The position numbers and the translations under genes are program-made. Positions 1 through 10,203 of a stretch of DNA of 64,000 nucleotides are shown here, one piece after another. Location of the stretch: the NCBI GenBank assembly GCA_034509755.1, contig CM067553.1, positions 48,736,110 through 48,800,109 on the forward strand, written 5' to 3'. The number at the start of each line of letters is the position of its first letter. Position 1 is the first letter of the stretch. The notes under the pieces are model-generated. The model worked only from the letters and a program-made list of their open reading frames with translations, searched no databases and was not told the origin of the DNA. This DNA comes from Anisodus tanguticus (Eukaryota > Streptophyta > Magnoliopsida > Solanales > Solanaceae).

Positions 1-65
1 AATAAGGATAGTCCTTTTATTTATCTTCGCAAAAAACTGACATGCAAAATCTTATTTTCGCTCAC

Positions 66-3000
66 CCTTTAGTACCATCAATAGGATCCAACACCCAATG
101 TTGACCAGAAGGACCCCCTTCAGATCTACCGCTATCAATGGCAGCAAGCACATCTTCTTCAGAAAATGGAGCATTACCATATGTTCCATCACTAGCAAGT
201 GTTTCATTGACAAGCTTCATGATACGCTGTAATGTTTCTTTTCCCTCTTCTTTACGAAGGTCTCCAGAGTCCTAGAGAAACTTAGATTTAGAATTCCCAA
301 CCTTTACTTTGATTCAAAGAACATACATTTGAACAAATCGGTTAGATTAGCTATGCACAAATTGGTTTTGGTTGAAAATGTGTAACTTTTCATAAAATCT
401 TTCCCAGGTTTCATTTGAACGCTATCTTAATGAGTAAACAATGAAGATAAACACAACTTGGATTAAACAGTAAGAGTTTCAAACATTACCTCCTCAGCCA
501 CTAATGAAAATGATGCAGAATCCAACTCTTTCTGCAAAACGGCGCTAACCACAGCCTGCGAACCTGATAATCAAAGTAAGTCATTTTCAAAAGGAGATAA
601 TAAATTGCAGGGGCTCCGTCGACATGATAAAAAACAAAATGTATATTAGTTTCAGAATATCAGCTCCTTTGTTCTCTCTTTTGAAATCTTTGCATGAGCA
701 TGATAATATACCATAATCAGCCACCGTCACAGGAGATTTGTCAGACTTTGATTGAACATCTGCTTGCAACAGTGCTTTTTGGACTTTCTGCAGAAAATAG
801 AGGAAGAGATGTTAGCTGAACTGCACAAAGAAATTGTGAAGTTTAATATGCCAAAATAAATCAATCAGGTTTAAACATAATATCAAATTAGAAATAGTGA
901 ACATCTTCTTGTGCAAGAGCGAACACCAAGAACAACCCCCCCCCCCCTGAAAGAAATTACAGAAAGCATGAAAGCGTTGATTTTCAAGGTCTGGTATTGT
1001 GCATTCTGAATATCCAAGGCTGTTTCTTTTAGGCAGATTTGTGAAAAAGAAAAGGAAATTTACAGAAAACATAATAAACCATTCTAGGTCCATCTGCAGC
1101 ATACCTTAGGGAAATATTTATAACTTAAACGCCAATAATAGAAGGATTCCCACTGGAACATATTCCCTTTCCTTAAACAATTTCAAACCAACTAGAAATA
1201 TGAGTCACTCAAATTTTGATCCTTTCATTGGACCCGTGAAAAGAATGAATCTGCTCTTTCTAGCACATTGGCATCTTAGATGCAAAATCTCCTTGCCGTA
1301 AAAGATGTTCAAGAAAACCAGAGACGAAAAAAGAAACAAAAAATCTAATGTAAAAGACTCCAAATCCACTTTGTTACTTTCCCAATAGCTCGATCAACCC
1401 CAAAATATATCAAGTTTAGTGATTTCCCATTGCAAGCACTTCTATCAGACATTTTATAAAATTCAAGGGGCTACTTCTTTAATGTCCTATTTTAGTCCGA
1501 CTTTACAAGGAAAATCCCAAAATATAATGCTTGAGAAGCAGAATCTAGCAGAAACGAAAAAGAAACAGAAAATCTAATGTAAAAGACTCCAAATCCACTA
1601 TGTTAGTTTCCAAACAGCTCCATCAAGAGCCGAATCTAGGATTTCTAGATGATCGGTGCACTATTAGAGAAAGGAGGAAAAAAATGCATTAAGTGAGGAT
1701 TGATCCTTGAACCTTTAGGTAAATAACTTAGCTTTAAACCAAGTGCACTACTAAGCCTTTTGTAGCATGGGTTCCAGAAGGTTATACTAAATATAATATA
1801 TCGAGTTTAATAGGGTGACCATGGGTTCACGTGACCCTTTTTAACACCTAAATTCGCCACTGGCTCCATCGACCTCAAAATAGATCAAGTTTAGTGCTTT
1901 CCATCTCAAGCACTTCTATCAAACATTTTGTAAAATTCAGAAGGCTGCTTCTTTAATGTCCTATTTTAGTCATATGGAGTATTTCGACATTCAGGTATTA
2001 GATCCAGACTTTTACAAGACAAACCCCAAAATCTAACGCTTGATGAAGCAGAATCTTGCCCCTGTACTAGAACCCCCACCCCACCCCACCCTCCACCCCC
2101 TCCCAATTCTAATACAAAGAAAGAAGCTTTTCACTTTCTTGAAGATAAACTAAAGCCTGTTCAACACCCTCGCCATGCTTTTCGTCTGAATATTCATCGC
2201 CGGTACTCTCAACTCTCATATGTATGCAACAAATGACCTAAGATGTAAAACAAATTATTGATCATAGTCTCATCACACAAATATCAAGCATATCGGACAT
2301 TGGTTATCAAAAAGCACTTCTATTGGACATTTCATAAAATTCAAAAGGCTCTACTTTAATGTCCTATTTTAGTCTATACAGAGTATTTTCGCATTCAGCT
2401 ATTAGATCGAATTACAAGACAAACCCCAAAATCTAATGCTTGCTAAGCAGAATATTGCCCCTGTACTACAACCCCCCCCCCCCCACACACACACACACAC
2501 AAACACAATTCTAATACAAAGGAAGAAGCTTTTCACTTTCTTGAAGATAAAATTAAAGCCTATTCACCATCCTCATTCGAATATTCATCGCCATAAACAA
2601 AATGTTGATAATAAATCTCATGGCACAATTATCCAGCATATATTCTGAGCTCCCAAATTGTCGAAACTTCATGTTTCAACTACCATTTCAAGAATAATAA
2701 AAGCAGAGAACAACTCATCCCTTTTATAGATAAAGGGGATATTTATCAGAAAGAGGAAGAAATATATGAGCTTTCTCCATTTCATAATTACAATTCACAC
2801 AAATTTAAACACAAACATAAAAAACAAACTGAAATAGTTTCATAACACAATTATCCAGCATCTATTTTGAGCTCCTAAATTGTCTAAAACCTCATGTTTC
2901 ATACTATCATTTCAAGGGTATCATAATGTAAGAATAACTCATCCCTTTTTATAGATAAAGGGCATAGTACCGGAAAATCCAGAATTAATCACCCCCAATA

Positions 3001-3495
3001 CGGGTACCAAACACCAGGTGGGAAACCAAAAAAAAAGGGGCATAGTAATCAGAAAGATAGGAGCTTTCCCCATTTCTTTTTTTTTTGTTCCCACCCGGTG
3101 TTACCGGTACCGCATTGGAGCCGACTATATCCGGATTACACCTCCCTGCCAATGATTTTTCCATACCCAGGCTCCTTTGGTGTCAGCTTTCTCCATTTCA
3201 CAATTACGTAAACAATAACCATGAAGCTACAATTCACACACAAATTTAAACACAAACATCAAAAACAAACTGAAATAATGTGCAAAAAAAGTACTTGACA
3301 AAGGCGAGCAGCAAGAGAGACAGCATTCTTGGCAGCAGCAAGTTCTTTATCGTATGACATTGAAGCAGTAGCTCCTCTTAGTGTTGATTTAGATGTTTTT
3401 AAAGTGAAACAAATAGAAAGGGAGAAAAGGGGTTTCTTATTTTTCAATGGAGAAAAGGAATTTATAGTCCCAATTGACACCGTGAAAGTAGCCAT
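66..3495 (-). CDS. SAL1: SAL1-type 3'(2'),5'-bisphosphate nucleotidase, 5' part (4 exons, continues left of window)
   Basis: Exons on the minus strand: 3495..3295, 787..712, 563..490 and 271..66. All junctions are GT..AG and the frame is kept (201, 76, 74 and 206 nt). The product begins with about 45 residues rich in Ser/Thr/Lys, fitting an organelle transit peptide. A second Met (residue 46, MSYDKELAAAK) matches the start of the shorter family form. Then follow AARLCQKVQKALLQ, SDKSPVTVADYGSQA and SLVAEEDSGDLR. WVLDPIDGTKG is the metal-binding DPIDGT motif of lithium-sensitive phosphatases. About 186 residues are visible; the family is about 350-400. Known role: dephosphorylates PAP to AMP (and inositol 1,4-bisphosphate in vitro) in plastids and mitochondria, acting in drought and high-light retrograde signalling. 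Bases 1-65 are intron 4. The catalytic C-terminal half lies outside the window. No break is seen in the visible exons. Confidence 0.9.
1321..2600. repeat. Three diverged copies of one intronic segment
   Basis: The same ordered words recur: 'aaaagactccaaatccact' at about 1350 and 1583, 'caagcacttctatc' at about 1432 and 1907, 'aatgtcctattttagtc' at about 1480, 1955 and 2360, and 'acaagacaaaccccaaaat' at about 2014 and 2413. Copy 1 is about 1321-1553, copy 2 about 1554-2210 (interrupted by the MITE at 1625-1862), copy 3 about 2300-2600. Copies 2 and 3 also share a C-rich stretch followed by 'ctaatacaaag'. Boundaries are approximate. Confidence 0.75.
1625..1862. mobile_element. 238-bp hAT-type MITE in SAL1 intron 1
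   Basis: The ends are imperfect inverted repeats: left AAGAGCCGAATCTAGG, right CCTAAATTCGCCACTG (reverse complement CAGTGGCGAATTTAGG). It is flanked by a perfect 8-bp duplication GCTCCATC at 1617-1624 and 1863-1870; 8 bp is typical of hAT elements. No coding capacity. The uninterrupted site is visible in the neighbouring copy near 1385 as 'agctcgatcaacc'. Family assignment rests on TSD length and end sequence only. Confidence 0.8.
2970..3037 (+). mobile_element. 5'-truncated SINE, 3' end with A tail
   Basis: The piece ends in 'acaccaggtgggaaacc' followed by an A9 tail. It is flanked by the 10-bp direct repeat GGGCATAGTA (2960-2969 and 3038-3047). The tail resembles a Solanaceae SINE 3' end and matches the inverted copy at 3077-3184. 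The tRNA-like promoter head is missing, so this is a 5'-truncated insertion of only 68 bp. The exact family is not determined. Confidence 0.75.
3077..3184 (-). mobile_element. 5'-truncated SINE, same family, opposite orientation
   Basis: On the minus strand it runs from 'gacaccaaaggagcctggg' through 'aatccggatatagtcggctc' and 'acaccgggtgggaac' into a poly(A) tail, seen as poly(T) at 3077. Flanks are a 15-bp duplication with one mismatch: AGCTTTCCCCATTTC (3062-3076) and AGCTTTCTCCATTTC (3185-3199). It faces the copy at 2970-3037 tail to tail, 39 bp away. Confidence 0.75.
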
Positions 3496-3555
3496 GTCTA
3501 TATTCTTGAAGTTGGTGGCAAAATGGGGTTATTTTGCCTTGGCATGTGTGTAAAT

Positions 3556-4354
3556 TTTATTTTATTAAAAAGGAAACTCCTCGTCACAAAATATTTATCA
3601 TAGTTATTATAAATAATATGTTTTAAAAGTTTAATATAAAATTAATTATTTTTCTTTATTTTACCATTTATCATTAATGAAGAAGACACATAAATAGAGT
3701 AAATATTTAGTACAAAGAGATTACAATTTAGACATAAATAAGGTTATAGGTCAAATATCTAATTAATATTCCCTTCGTCTTAGTTTAAGTGTCTTAATTT
3801 GACTTGACACAGATTTTAAGAAATAAAAGAGACTTTTAAATCTTATGGTATTAAATTTTAGATGTATAGGGTCTTTTTAATCTTGTGGTCTTATAATTAC
3901 CTTGAAATTGGAAAAAATATATTAAATATAGAAAGAATCACTCTTTTTAGGATAGACCAAAAAGGAAGGTAAGACATTTATCAAAAAGGAAAGTAATACA
4001 CTTAAAATGAAATATTTTTAAGGGGCATGTAAATAAAAAAATATATAAAACTCCACCTTTTTTTTGTATCAAGATAAAAGAAAAAATATTAGCACAAAGT
4101 AGTACTATTAACCAATCATAATCATCCTTCTGAAAGTCAATTTTTTTTGAAAGACTTTTAATCAAAATTTTCACATCCTTCAAAAGCTATAAAAGTAGTA
4201 CTTATATTTTTTGAACTTTTGGGGAGTTGAAAATTTGAGTTTTGAAAAAAATTAAGAAAAAAAGTTATATCTTCTTTAGGTGAAAAATAGATCAAACAAT
4301 CATTTTTATAAATAAGAAATTTTATTTGCGTACTCTGAAATAAAGACCGCGTAT
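3556..4354. other. AT-rich intergenic DNA with a decayed Stowaway-like MITE (about 3769-4015)
   Basis: No coding region is seen. The piece starting at 3769 after a TA reads 'ttcccttcgtcttagtttaa' and 'gtgtcttaatttgacttg', the usual left end of Solanaceae Stowaway-like MITEs. Near 3950-4015 'ggaaggtaagacattta' and 'aagtaatacacttaaa' resemble the opposite end. The inverted ends are too degraded to fix a boundary. The rest is A/T-rich with no feature I can name. Confidence 0.4.
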
Positions 4355-4725
4355 ACTTGTCTGGTCGTAGATATTATTTCATTATTTTGCAAATAATGGT
4401 TGACCATCAGTATATTTAAATACTTAACTTCAGTATTGGAAAAAATGATAAATTGTTGGAAAAGGTCACTTATACCTATTTAGTCACGGATATTATTTCA
4501 TTACTTTTTTATAACATAGGGGATGGGAAATTGGGAGGGGATCACAACGATGGGATTTGAACTCTCACCAACAAAATGAAAGTTTAGATATTCAATCAAC
4601 TGAGCTACTAGATTTCTACCATTACTTGCTAATATAAAGTTTTTGTTTTGCAAATAAATATGGTTGATCATTAGTAGTTGTAAATATCGAACGTGGGCAT
4701 TTGAAAAATTGATAAATTGTTGAAA
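4355..4725. repeat. Diverged tandem duplication, second copy interrupted by a SINE
   Basis: Copy 1 (about 4355-4470) and copy 2 (about 4471-4725) share in order 'gatattatttcatta', 'ttttgcaaata', 'tggttgacca/gatca' and 'gataaattgttg'. Copy 2 is longer because it holds the SINE at 4507-4619. Confidence 0.75.
4507..4619 (-). mobile_element. Short tRNA-derived SINE with 8-bp target duplication
   Basis: Read on the minus strand it has an A-box-like TAGCTCAGTTGA and a B-box-like GAGTTCAAATCCC, then 'ccatcccctatgttat' and a short A tail. The tRNA-like head makes a pol III SINE likely. It is flanked by CATTACTT at 4499-4506 and 4620-4627. At 113 bp it is very short and may be internally deleted. Confidence 0.7.
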
Positions 4726-4856
4726 AACTTATTTGAAGAGTATATCAAGTAAAATAATGTCTTTCACTTACAAATTTCTAATTCTTTTCCAAATTAAAAT
4801 TTATATCCAAAGTACTTCAACTTCAACCATATATTATCTGTAAATAGAAATAAAAG

Positions 4857-5297
4857 AAATTTGTGGTCTTTAATTTTTGCCTCTACTATTTTTTTAATGA
4901 AAATATATATACCTACTTCGCAAGACATAATTTCTGTAACATTTTTATTTTCGAAAACTGAATTTTTGCCTCCCTCAACATAAATTCTGTAGGAATTAAG
5001 TTATGCGGCATAATGTTTTTAGTATTTTTCATATTATGTTGAGTTTTGAAAGTATTGCCTGGTCCGCCATTATTTGTGTGAATGTTATGATACATATGTC
5101 GAAGTTATACGCTAACTATGCCGACTGAAATATGAAGTTATACATTTTTCAGATTATGTTGAAAGTTATGTCTTATCGGACATAATTTGCGGGTTGTTTT
5201 GATACATATGCCAAAGCTAAAAATTAACTATGCCCTGTGAATCCTAATTATGCTTCAACAAGAATGCTGAAGGACAAAAATTAAAGATCATAAATTT
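4857..5297. mobile_element. Probable MITE with about 27-bp terminal inverted repeats
   Basis: Left end 4857-4884 contains 'ggtctttaatttttgcc'. Right end 5271-5297 is its imperfect inverse, containing 'ggacaaaaattaaagatc'. The 440-bp interior holds short recurring words (gttatg, cataat) and no coding region. A further partial copy of the right-end motif ('gaggggcaaaaattaaag') lies just outside at about 5298-5315. No clear target duplication was found, so the boundaries are tentative. Confidence 0.45.
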
Positions 5298-5486
5298 GAG
5301 GGGCAAAAATTAAAGTGGGAAACAACACCAAATACCCCTAAAAATAAAATAATTACCCACCCCATGCTAAAGGTGATAAAAGAAATTGTTTATTGCACCT
5401 TGATATGATGACAAAACAAAAGTCCCTTAAAATCTTGCATCTTTTATTCCTAAAAAGGTGGCCTTTCAAAAAAAGTCGAATGAATT

Positions 5487-5766
5487 TGAAAGAAATAATC
5501 TTTTGATTATTTTCATTAATTGAAAGACAATATATACAATTTACATATTTCTATAATAGGCGAATTTTATTTCTATTTTATTCCTAAAATCTTATTCTAT
5601 TTGGAGACTAATTATACAATTATGGTAAGAGTATAAGACTAATTAAGGTACACTACAACTATACATAACCTTGTACAATACCTGTACAAAATCGAGACCT
5701 ATACCGAGACTAAATATACATAGGATATACACGTGCATAACGTGTATATCTTATGTATATTTAACA
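5487..5766 (-). repeat. 3' LTR of the copia element
   Basis: Starts TGAAAGAAATAATC and ends TTTAACA on the plus strand, so both element ends obey the TG..CA rule. It aligns along its whole length with 11160-11447, sharing 'ttattctatttggagacta' and 'ccgagactaaatatacatag'. The inner flank on the minus strand, 'gactgcgggtgtg', is a poor polypurine tract. Confidence 0.88.
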
Positions 5767-6609
5767 CACACCCGCAGTCATAGCGGGCAGACTTCGGATG
5801 CTGAGACTGTCTCGAAAATCTTCAAAAAGGACCGAGGGAAGACCCTTTGTAAATATGTCTGCAATTTGATGCCTGGAAGGGACATGGCAGACGCGTACTT
5901 GACCACGAGCAACCTTTTCGCGGACAAAGTGAATGTCCATCTCGATATGTTTCGTGCGTTGGTGCTGAACCGGATTACCCGAAAGATAGATGACACTAAT
6001 ATTATCACAATAAACCAAGGTTGCTTTCTGAATAGGACAATGAAGCTCTAACAACAGATTATGTATCCAACATGATTCAGAGACCACATTAGCTACCCCT
6101 CGATACTCAACCTCGGTAATGGAGCGGGACAAAGTCGACTAACGTTTCGCAGACCAAGAGACCAAGTTATTGCCAAGAAACATACAATAATTAGACGTAG
6201 ACCGTCTGATGTCCGGACAGCCACCCCAATCAGCATCTGTATATGAGACAGGTGTGGATGTTGATGAAGGATATAAATGCAAGCCATAGTCAAGTGTACC
6301 CTGAATATACCGAATGATGCATTTGAGCGCATTCATGTGCTCAACTCTGAGATCATGCATAAACAAACACACGTGTTGTACGACATACGTAATATCTGGT
6401 CTCGTAAATGTGAGATACTGAAGGGCCCCTGCAAGACTACGATAGCGGGTCGGGTCCTCGTATGGTGTGCCGACCGCAACACCCAATTTGGGTTTAGTAT
6501 CAACTGGAGTGGAAGTGGACTTATAGGATGACATCCCAACCCTCTCAATGATCTCGGTTGCATCCTTCCTCTGGGATAAGAACAATCCACCTGCATGACG
6601 AGTGAGCAA
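5761..6609 (-). pseudogene. Copia RNase H and C-terminal pol remnant
   Basis: Two segments in different frames. 6609..6139 encodes the end of the RT connection and the start of RNase H: YTDADWGGCPDIRRSTS and GNNLVSWSAKR. 6132..5761 continues with SRSITEVEYRGVANVVSE, YCDNISVIYLSGNPV, HQRTKHIEMDIHFVREKV and IADIFTKGLP, the typical end of copia pol. The break near 6135 is a frameshift or stop. These motifs are highly specific for copia elements. Confidence 0.9.
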
Positions 6610-6679
6610 TCCCTAAAAAATAACTCAAGGGCCCCAAGTCTTTCATCGCAAACTCAGACCTGAGCGATGTCATGATAGA

Positions 6680-7258
6680 CTAGCGTAAGGCATCGGAAAA
6701 GGCAGTCAAGATAATATCATCCACATATAATAGTATATAAGTCAAGGACGAACCACGATGAAATATGAACAAGGAATTATCCGACCTGCTGTGAGTGAAC
6801 CCAATAGTCGAGACATAGTCGGCAAACCTCTTATACCAGACCCGTGGAGACTGCTTAAGCCCATATAAGGACTTCTTCAACAAACAGACATGCTTAGGAT
6901 ATTTGGGGTCCCTAAACCCCAATGGTTGATGCATATACACTGTTTCATTGAGATCATCATGTAATAAAGCATTCTTTACATCTAACTAATGGATGGGCCA
7001 TGCTTTCGAAAGAGCCAAGCTGAGTACAGTACGAATGGTAGCCGGCTTGACCACCGGACTAAACGTCTCCCTACAATCCACACCAACATGTTGAGTCTTA
7101 CCATCACCCACAAGCCGAGCCTTATGTCTTGCAAATGAACCGTCTAAATTGTCCTTATGAGCAAAAATCCACATAGACCTAATAATATTAATTCCAGATG
7201 GACGGGGCACCAACTCCCACGTCTTATTATCAATAAGAGCATTATATTCATCGGTCAT
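6680..7258 (-). pseudogene. Copia reverse transcriptase (RVT_2) remnant
   Basis: 7258..6986 gives NKTWELVPRPSG, DGSFARHKARLV and the ETFSPVVK motif. 6940..6680 continues in another frame with LLKKSLYGLKQSPRVWYKRF and the catalytic motif LLYVDDIIL. At least one frameshift or stop separates the halves (near 6960-6985), and the C-terminal end is broken near 6680. Non-functional. Confidence 0.9.
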
Positions 7259-7584
7259 AGCAATTTTCTATTTCGGGTCATTTAATGCAGACACATGATT
7301 ATGAGGTAAGGGTGATTTAAGAAAATTAAAATGCCTTTTTGGTTTAAAAACACCCTATTGACTACGAGTGACCGGTCTATGACTCGGGGAAGAATTGAAC
7401 AGATTTTAGGAATTTTCTGGACTCGGGACGGACTGGCCAGCAGGCAGCGGGCATGTTGGCCCAATTCGGTAACAGGATGGTGAAATAGGGACTGGACTAG
7501 TGGCGTTAATGGGCTGGGTCACGGCCCGATTCACGGGTGCGGCCCAAGAATGGCGGACAGGGACCCGGTTGTGGGCACCGTAGC

Positions 7585-8539
7585 TAGGGATGGCAACGGA
7601 TCGGATCGGGCCGGATCCTACTAGATCCAGATTCAGATCCATTTTTCATACCTGAATTCAGATCCGGATCCAGATCCATCGGGTCCATAAAAATCATATT
7701 CAAATCCGGATCTACCGGGTCCACGGATCGGATCTGGATCTATATGTAAATTTTATTGGCTTGAATAATATTCCCACATGTTGAAACTTTTATGACAAAA
7801 TGAAACGCAATCTGATTGAAAAAAATGATTGAGTTCATTCAATCAACTTACACAAACATGACACCATTCTTCCAAAATACTGAACAAAGTTTTAGCATCA
7901 CAAGAAAATAAAGACGATTGATTTCATTAGCGATGCAAACATGTTGCAACTTTGAGCTAATTTTTGGAGGCTTTAGTGATGCTCCGCTTGTAGTTCTACT
8001 GATTGACTTCATTAAACAACATAAAACAATGTCAGTCATATATCAAAAGTCCCATTTTTTTTGTTGATCAAACAAATGAGAGACAGATACTTAAAGCTTA
8101 CCGCTAACAGATTCAAGAAAGGGAAATTTAAAGAAGAGTGATATTTTTTTCTTTTTATAGAAATGAAAATATAGAAAACTGCAGAAAGCATATAGGTAAA
8201 AGAAATGAAACTTCAAAGAATAATTACATGGATGTGTGACTTGTGCCTTATCCTGGTTCAACTCTTTACCCAATACATAAATTATGGGGAAAAAAAAAAG
8301 AAAATATTTATAAAATTACATTCTAGGTTATGGATATATTTAATAAAATTGGATCCACGGATCGGATCTGGACCGGATACGGATCTCAAATACAAGATCC
8401 ATATCCAGATCCGATCCGTCAGAAATGGATCCGGGTCCGATCCGGATCCGTCGGGTCCAAATTTTGAAGATCCATATCCTATAAAACGGATCTGGATCCA
8501 CCGGCTCCGGACCGGGTCCAAGATCCATTGTCATCTCTA
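7585..8539. mobile_element. 955-bp non-autonomous hAT element nested in the copia pol
   Basis: Ends are imperfect 12-bp inverted repeats: TAGGGATGGCAA left and TTGTCATCTCTA right (reverse complement TAGAGATGACAA). Flanks ACCGTAGC (7577-7584) and ACTGTAGC (8540-8547) are an 8-bp duplication with one mismatch. Both subterminal regions (about 7600-7740 and 8350-8525) are packed with GGATCC/GGATCGGATC/TCCGGATC words, likely transposase-binding repeats. The AT-rich interior shows no transposase. It interrupts the copia integrase-to-RT region, so it inserted later. Confidence 0.88.
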
Positions 8540-9860
8540 ACTGTAGCTAGTGACGGGGCAGTGGGGCCAGCGGGCAGTGGGCCCGCTGGCGGATTTGGGG
8601 TGCAGGAAACGTCCGAAAAATGGTGAATAATATACGGGGATATACCATCATCCAAAAAATTATACGAGCTAGGCACGGGAGTACTAACCATAGCAAACGG
8701 GAATTGAGATTCATAAAAAATTACATAGCGACTAATGATGATTTTATTAGAGGATAAATCAAAACATTTGTAACCACGATGATTAGACGGAAAACCCAAA
8801 AACACATGCGGAGTAGATCGGGCCTAAAGTTTGTTAATTGTGGTGGACGGAAATAACGGATAACATAAGCACCCAAAGACCCGAAGATGTGAATACGAAT
8901 GAGTCTTATTCTATAAAATTTGAAGAGGGGAATAATATGTCAAACCTTTGGAAGGAAGAATGTTAAGGTGATATGTAGTCATTTGTAGAGCATTATGCCA
9001 AAACGAAGGGGGTACGAAAGCATGAATCAATAAAGTTTGGACAATGTTATTAATTGTACGAATTTTGCGTTCGACTTTCTCATTTTGTGAAGACATGAGG
9101 GTGAGAAAAACAAAAATTTGATCCCATTAGTTGCACAAAATTCCCGAAATACCCCGTTGTCATATTTTCTGCCATTATCACATTGAATATTTTTTATTTC
9201 TCGTTCGAATTGGGTTCTAATGAAAGCTCTAAATTTTAAGAAGATGGAAAAAACTTGAGATTTTTTCGCTATCAGAAAAGTCCATAAATATTTAGAATAA
9301 TCATCCAATAAGAGAACATAATATCGATGACCCAAAGAACTAAGAACAAGAGATGTCCATAAGTCGTTATGAATAATATCAAATGGCATTAACGTATGAG
9401 AATTAGAGTCTACAAATGGCAACCTAATAATTTTTCCTAAAGAACAAGAATGACAATTCGGAGTACTACGCCTACCCTTACATTAAATAAAATTATTTTT
9501 ATCTAAGGAAGACAAAATAGACGACCCCGGATGACCAAGACGAGCATGCCACAAGAAAGGAGCAAGGGCTGCAAATGCTGACAGCAAGGCTTGACTCGAT
9601 AAACCAAAACTTGGAGTGATAGGATAAATTTCTCCCCTACTATCACACCTCATGAGAGGACTCCCCGTCTTGAAATTCTTCACAAAGAAACCAAACGAAT
9701 CAAATTCAATAGACACGGAATTATCGGTGGTGAATTTACGGACAGACACTAAGTTTTTAATCAATTTGGGGGCATGTAGGGAAACCAAACGAATCAAATT
9801 CAATAGACAAAGTTTTATGACCATAACCACGAATTGGAATAAAATTACCATTACCAACAA
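8479..9860 (-). pseudogene. Copia pre-integrase/integrase remnant
   Basis: 9860..9483 carries HAPKLIKNLVSVRKFTTD and the GAG-pre-integrase signature LWHARLGHPG. 9422..9027 carries the integrase core: FDIIHNDLWTS, YYVLLLDDYSKYLWTF and QCDNGRKYDN (first Asp-x-Trp, then the second catalytic Asp). 9096..8911 has SSQNEKVERKIRTINN, where intact elements usually have a Glu/Gly-rich NG(x)AERK motif, and FWHNALQMTTYHLNILPS. A degraded tail with FLGFPSNHRGYKCFDL follows to about 8700; the part of the ORF left of 8540 is hAT sequence. Several frameshifts and stops. Confidence 0.88.
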
Positions 9861-10107
9861 TTATGCCACGAGGGTTGCTCAAATTGGAATAAGACGAGAG
9901 AGTACCTGAATCAGATGTCATGTGGGTAGTGGCATCGGTGTCCATATACCAATTTGGGTCCGAAAGATTTAATCCAAGCGTGTGCATTGCGGCTTCGATA
10001 TCGGTAGAAGTGGGGGCCACTGCGTGATGGGCCTGCGGGGGCCGAGGCCCAAGTACCCCTGCTTGCTGCCTCGGCCCAGATGGATTACTGAAATTGGGCC
10101 ACTGCAC
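9757..10107 (-). pseudogene. Copia protease remnant with altered active site
   Basis: The segment encodes NWYMDTDATTHMTSD. In copia proteases this motif is normally D-T/S-G-A-T-x-H; here the Gly after the active-site Asp-Thr is replaced by Asp. GIIVGNGNFIPIRGYGH follows, normal for the family. Just downstream a 29-bp stretch starting 'gaaaccaaacgaatcaaatt' occurs twice (9689-9717 and 9780-9808), a local duplication that scrambles the frame. Confidence 0.82.
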
Positions 10108-10203
10108 ATTGGGCCTCGACTGCTACTGGCCAACCCACTGCCAGTGAGGATGAAACGTTGGGTTGCCACTGTTTGCCCCAAACTGTGGGGCCCAAAACTG
10201 TTG

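Larger units (their letters stand above)
2618..3280. repeat. Tandem duplication (about 220-bp unit) beside exon 1; second copy hit by two SINEs
   Basis: Copy 1 (about 2618-2837) and copy 2 (from about 2838) share in order 'cacaattatccagca', 'gagctcc..aaattgtc', 'aactcatccctttt.atagataaag', 'agctttctccatttca.aatta' and 'aaaacaaactgaaata'. Copy 1 is uninterrupted. Copy 2 is stretched to about 440 bp by the insertions at 2970-3037 and 3077-3184, so copy 1 serves as the empty-site reference. Confidence 0.85.
788..3294 (-). other. Intron 1 of the SAL1-like gene (2.5 kb, repeat-filled)
   Basis: The donor GTACTT follows the codons for LCQ and the acceptor CTGCAG precedes KVQKALL. The other visible introns are only 148 bp (711..564) and 218 bp (489..272), so this one is greatly enlarged. 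The growth is explained by tandem duplications, one MITE and two truncated SINEs, listed separately. It also holds a C10 run near 940 and a C-rich/(AC)n tract near 2470-2502. Confidence 0.85.

Noticed and set aside
3329..3553. 74-codon plus-strand frame over SAL1 exon 1
   Set aside because: It is antisense to a well-supported exon and has no homologue-like motif.
4540..4620. Functional tRNA gene
   Set aside because: A- and B-box-like words are present, but the anticodon and acceptor stems do not pair and an A tail with TSD follows, so it is a SINE head.
5487..5766. Microsatellite or promoter reading of 'cataggatatacacgtgcata'
   Set aside because: It is part of the copia LTR, repeated at 11160-11447.
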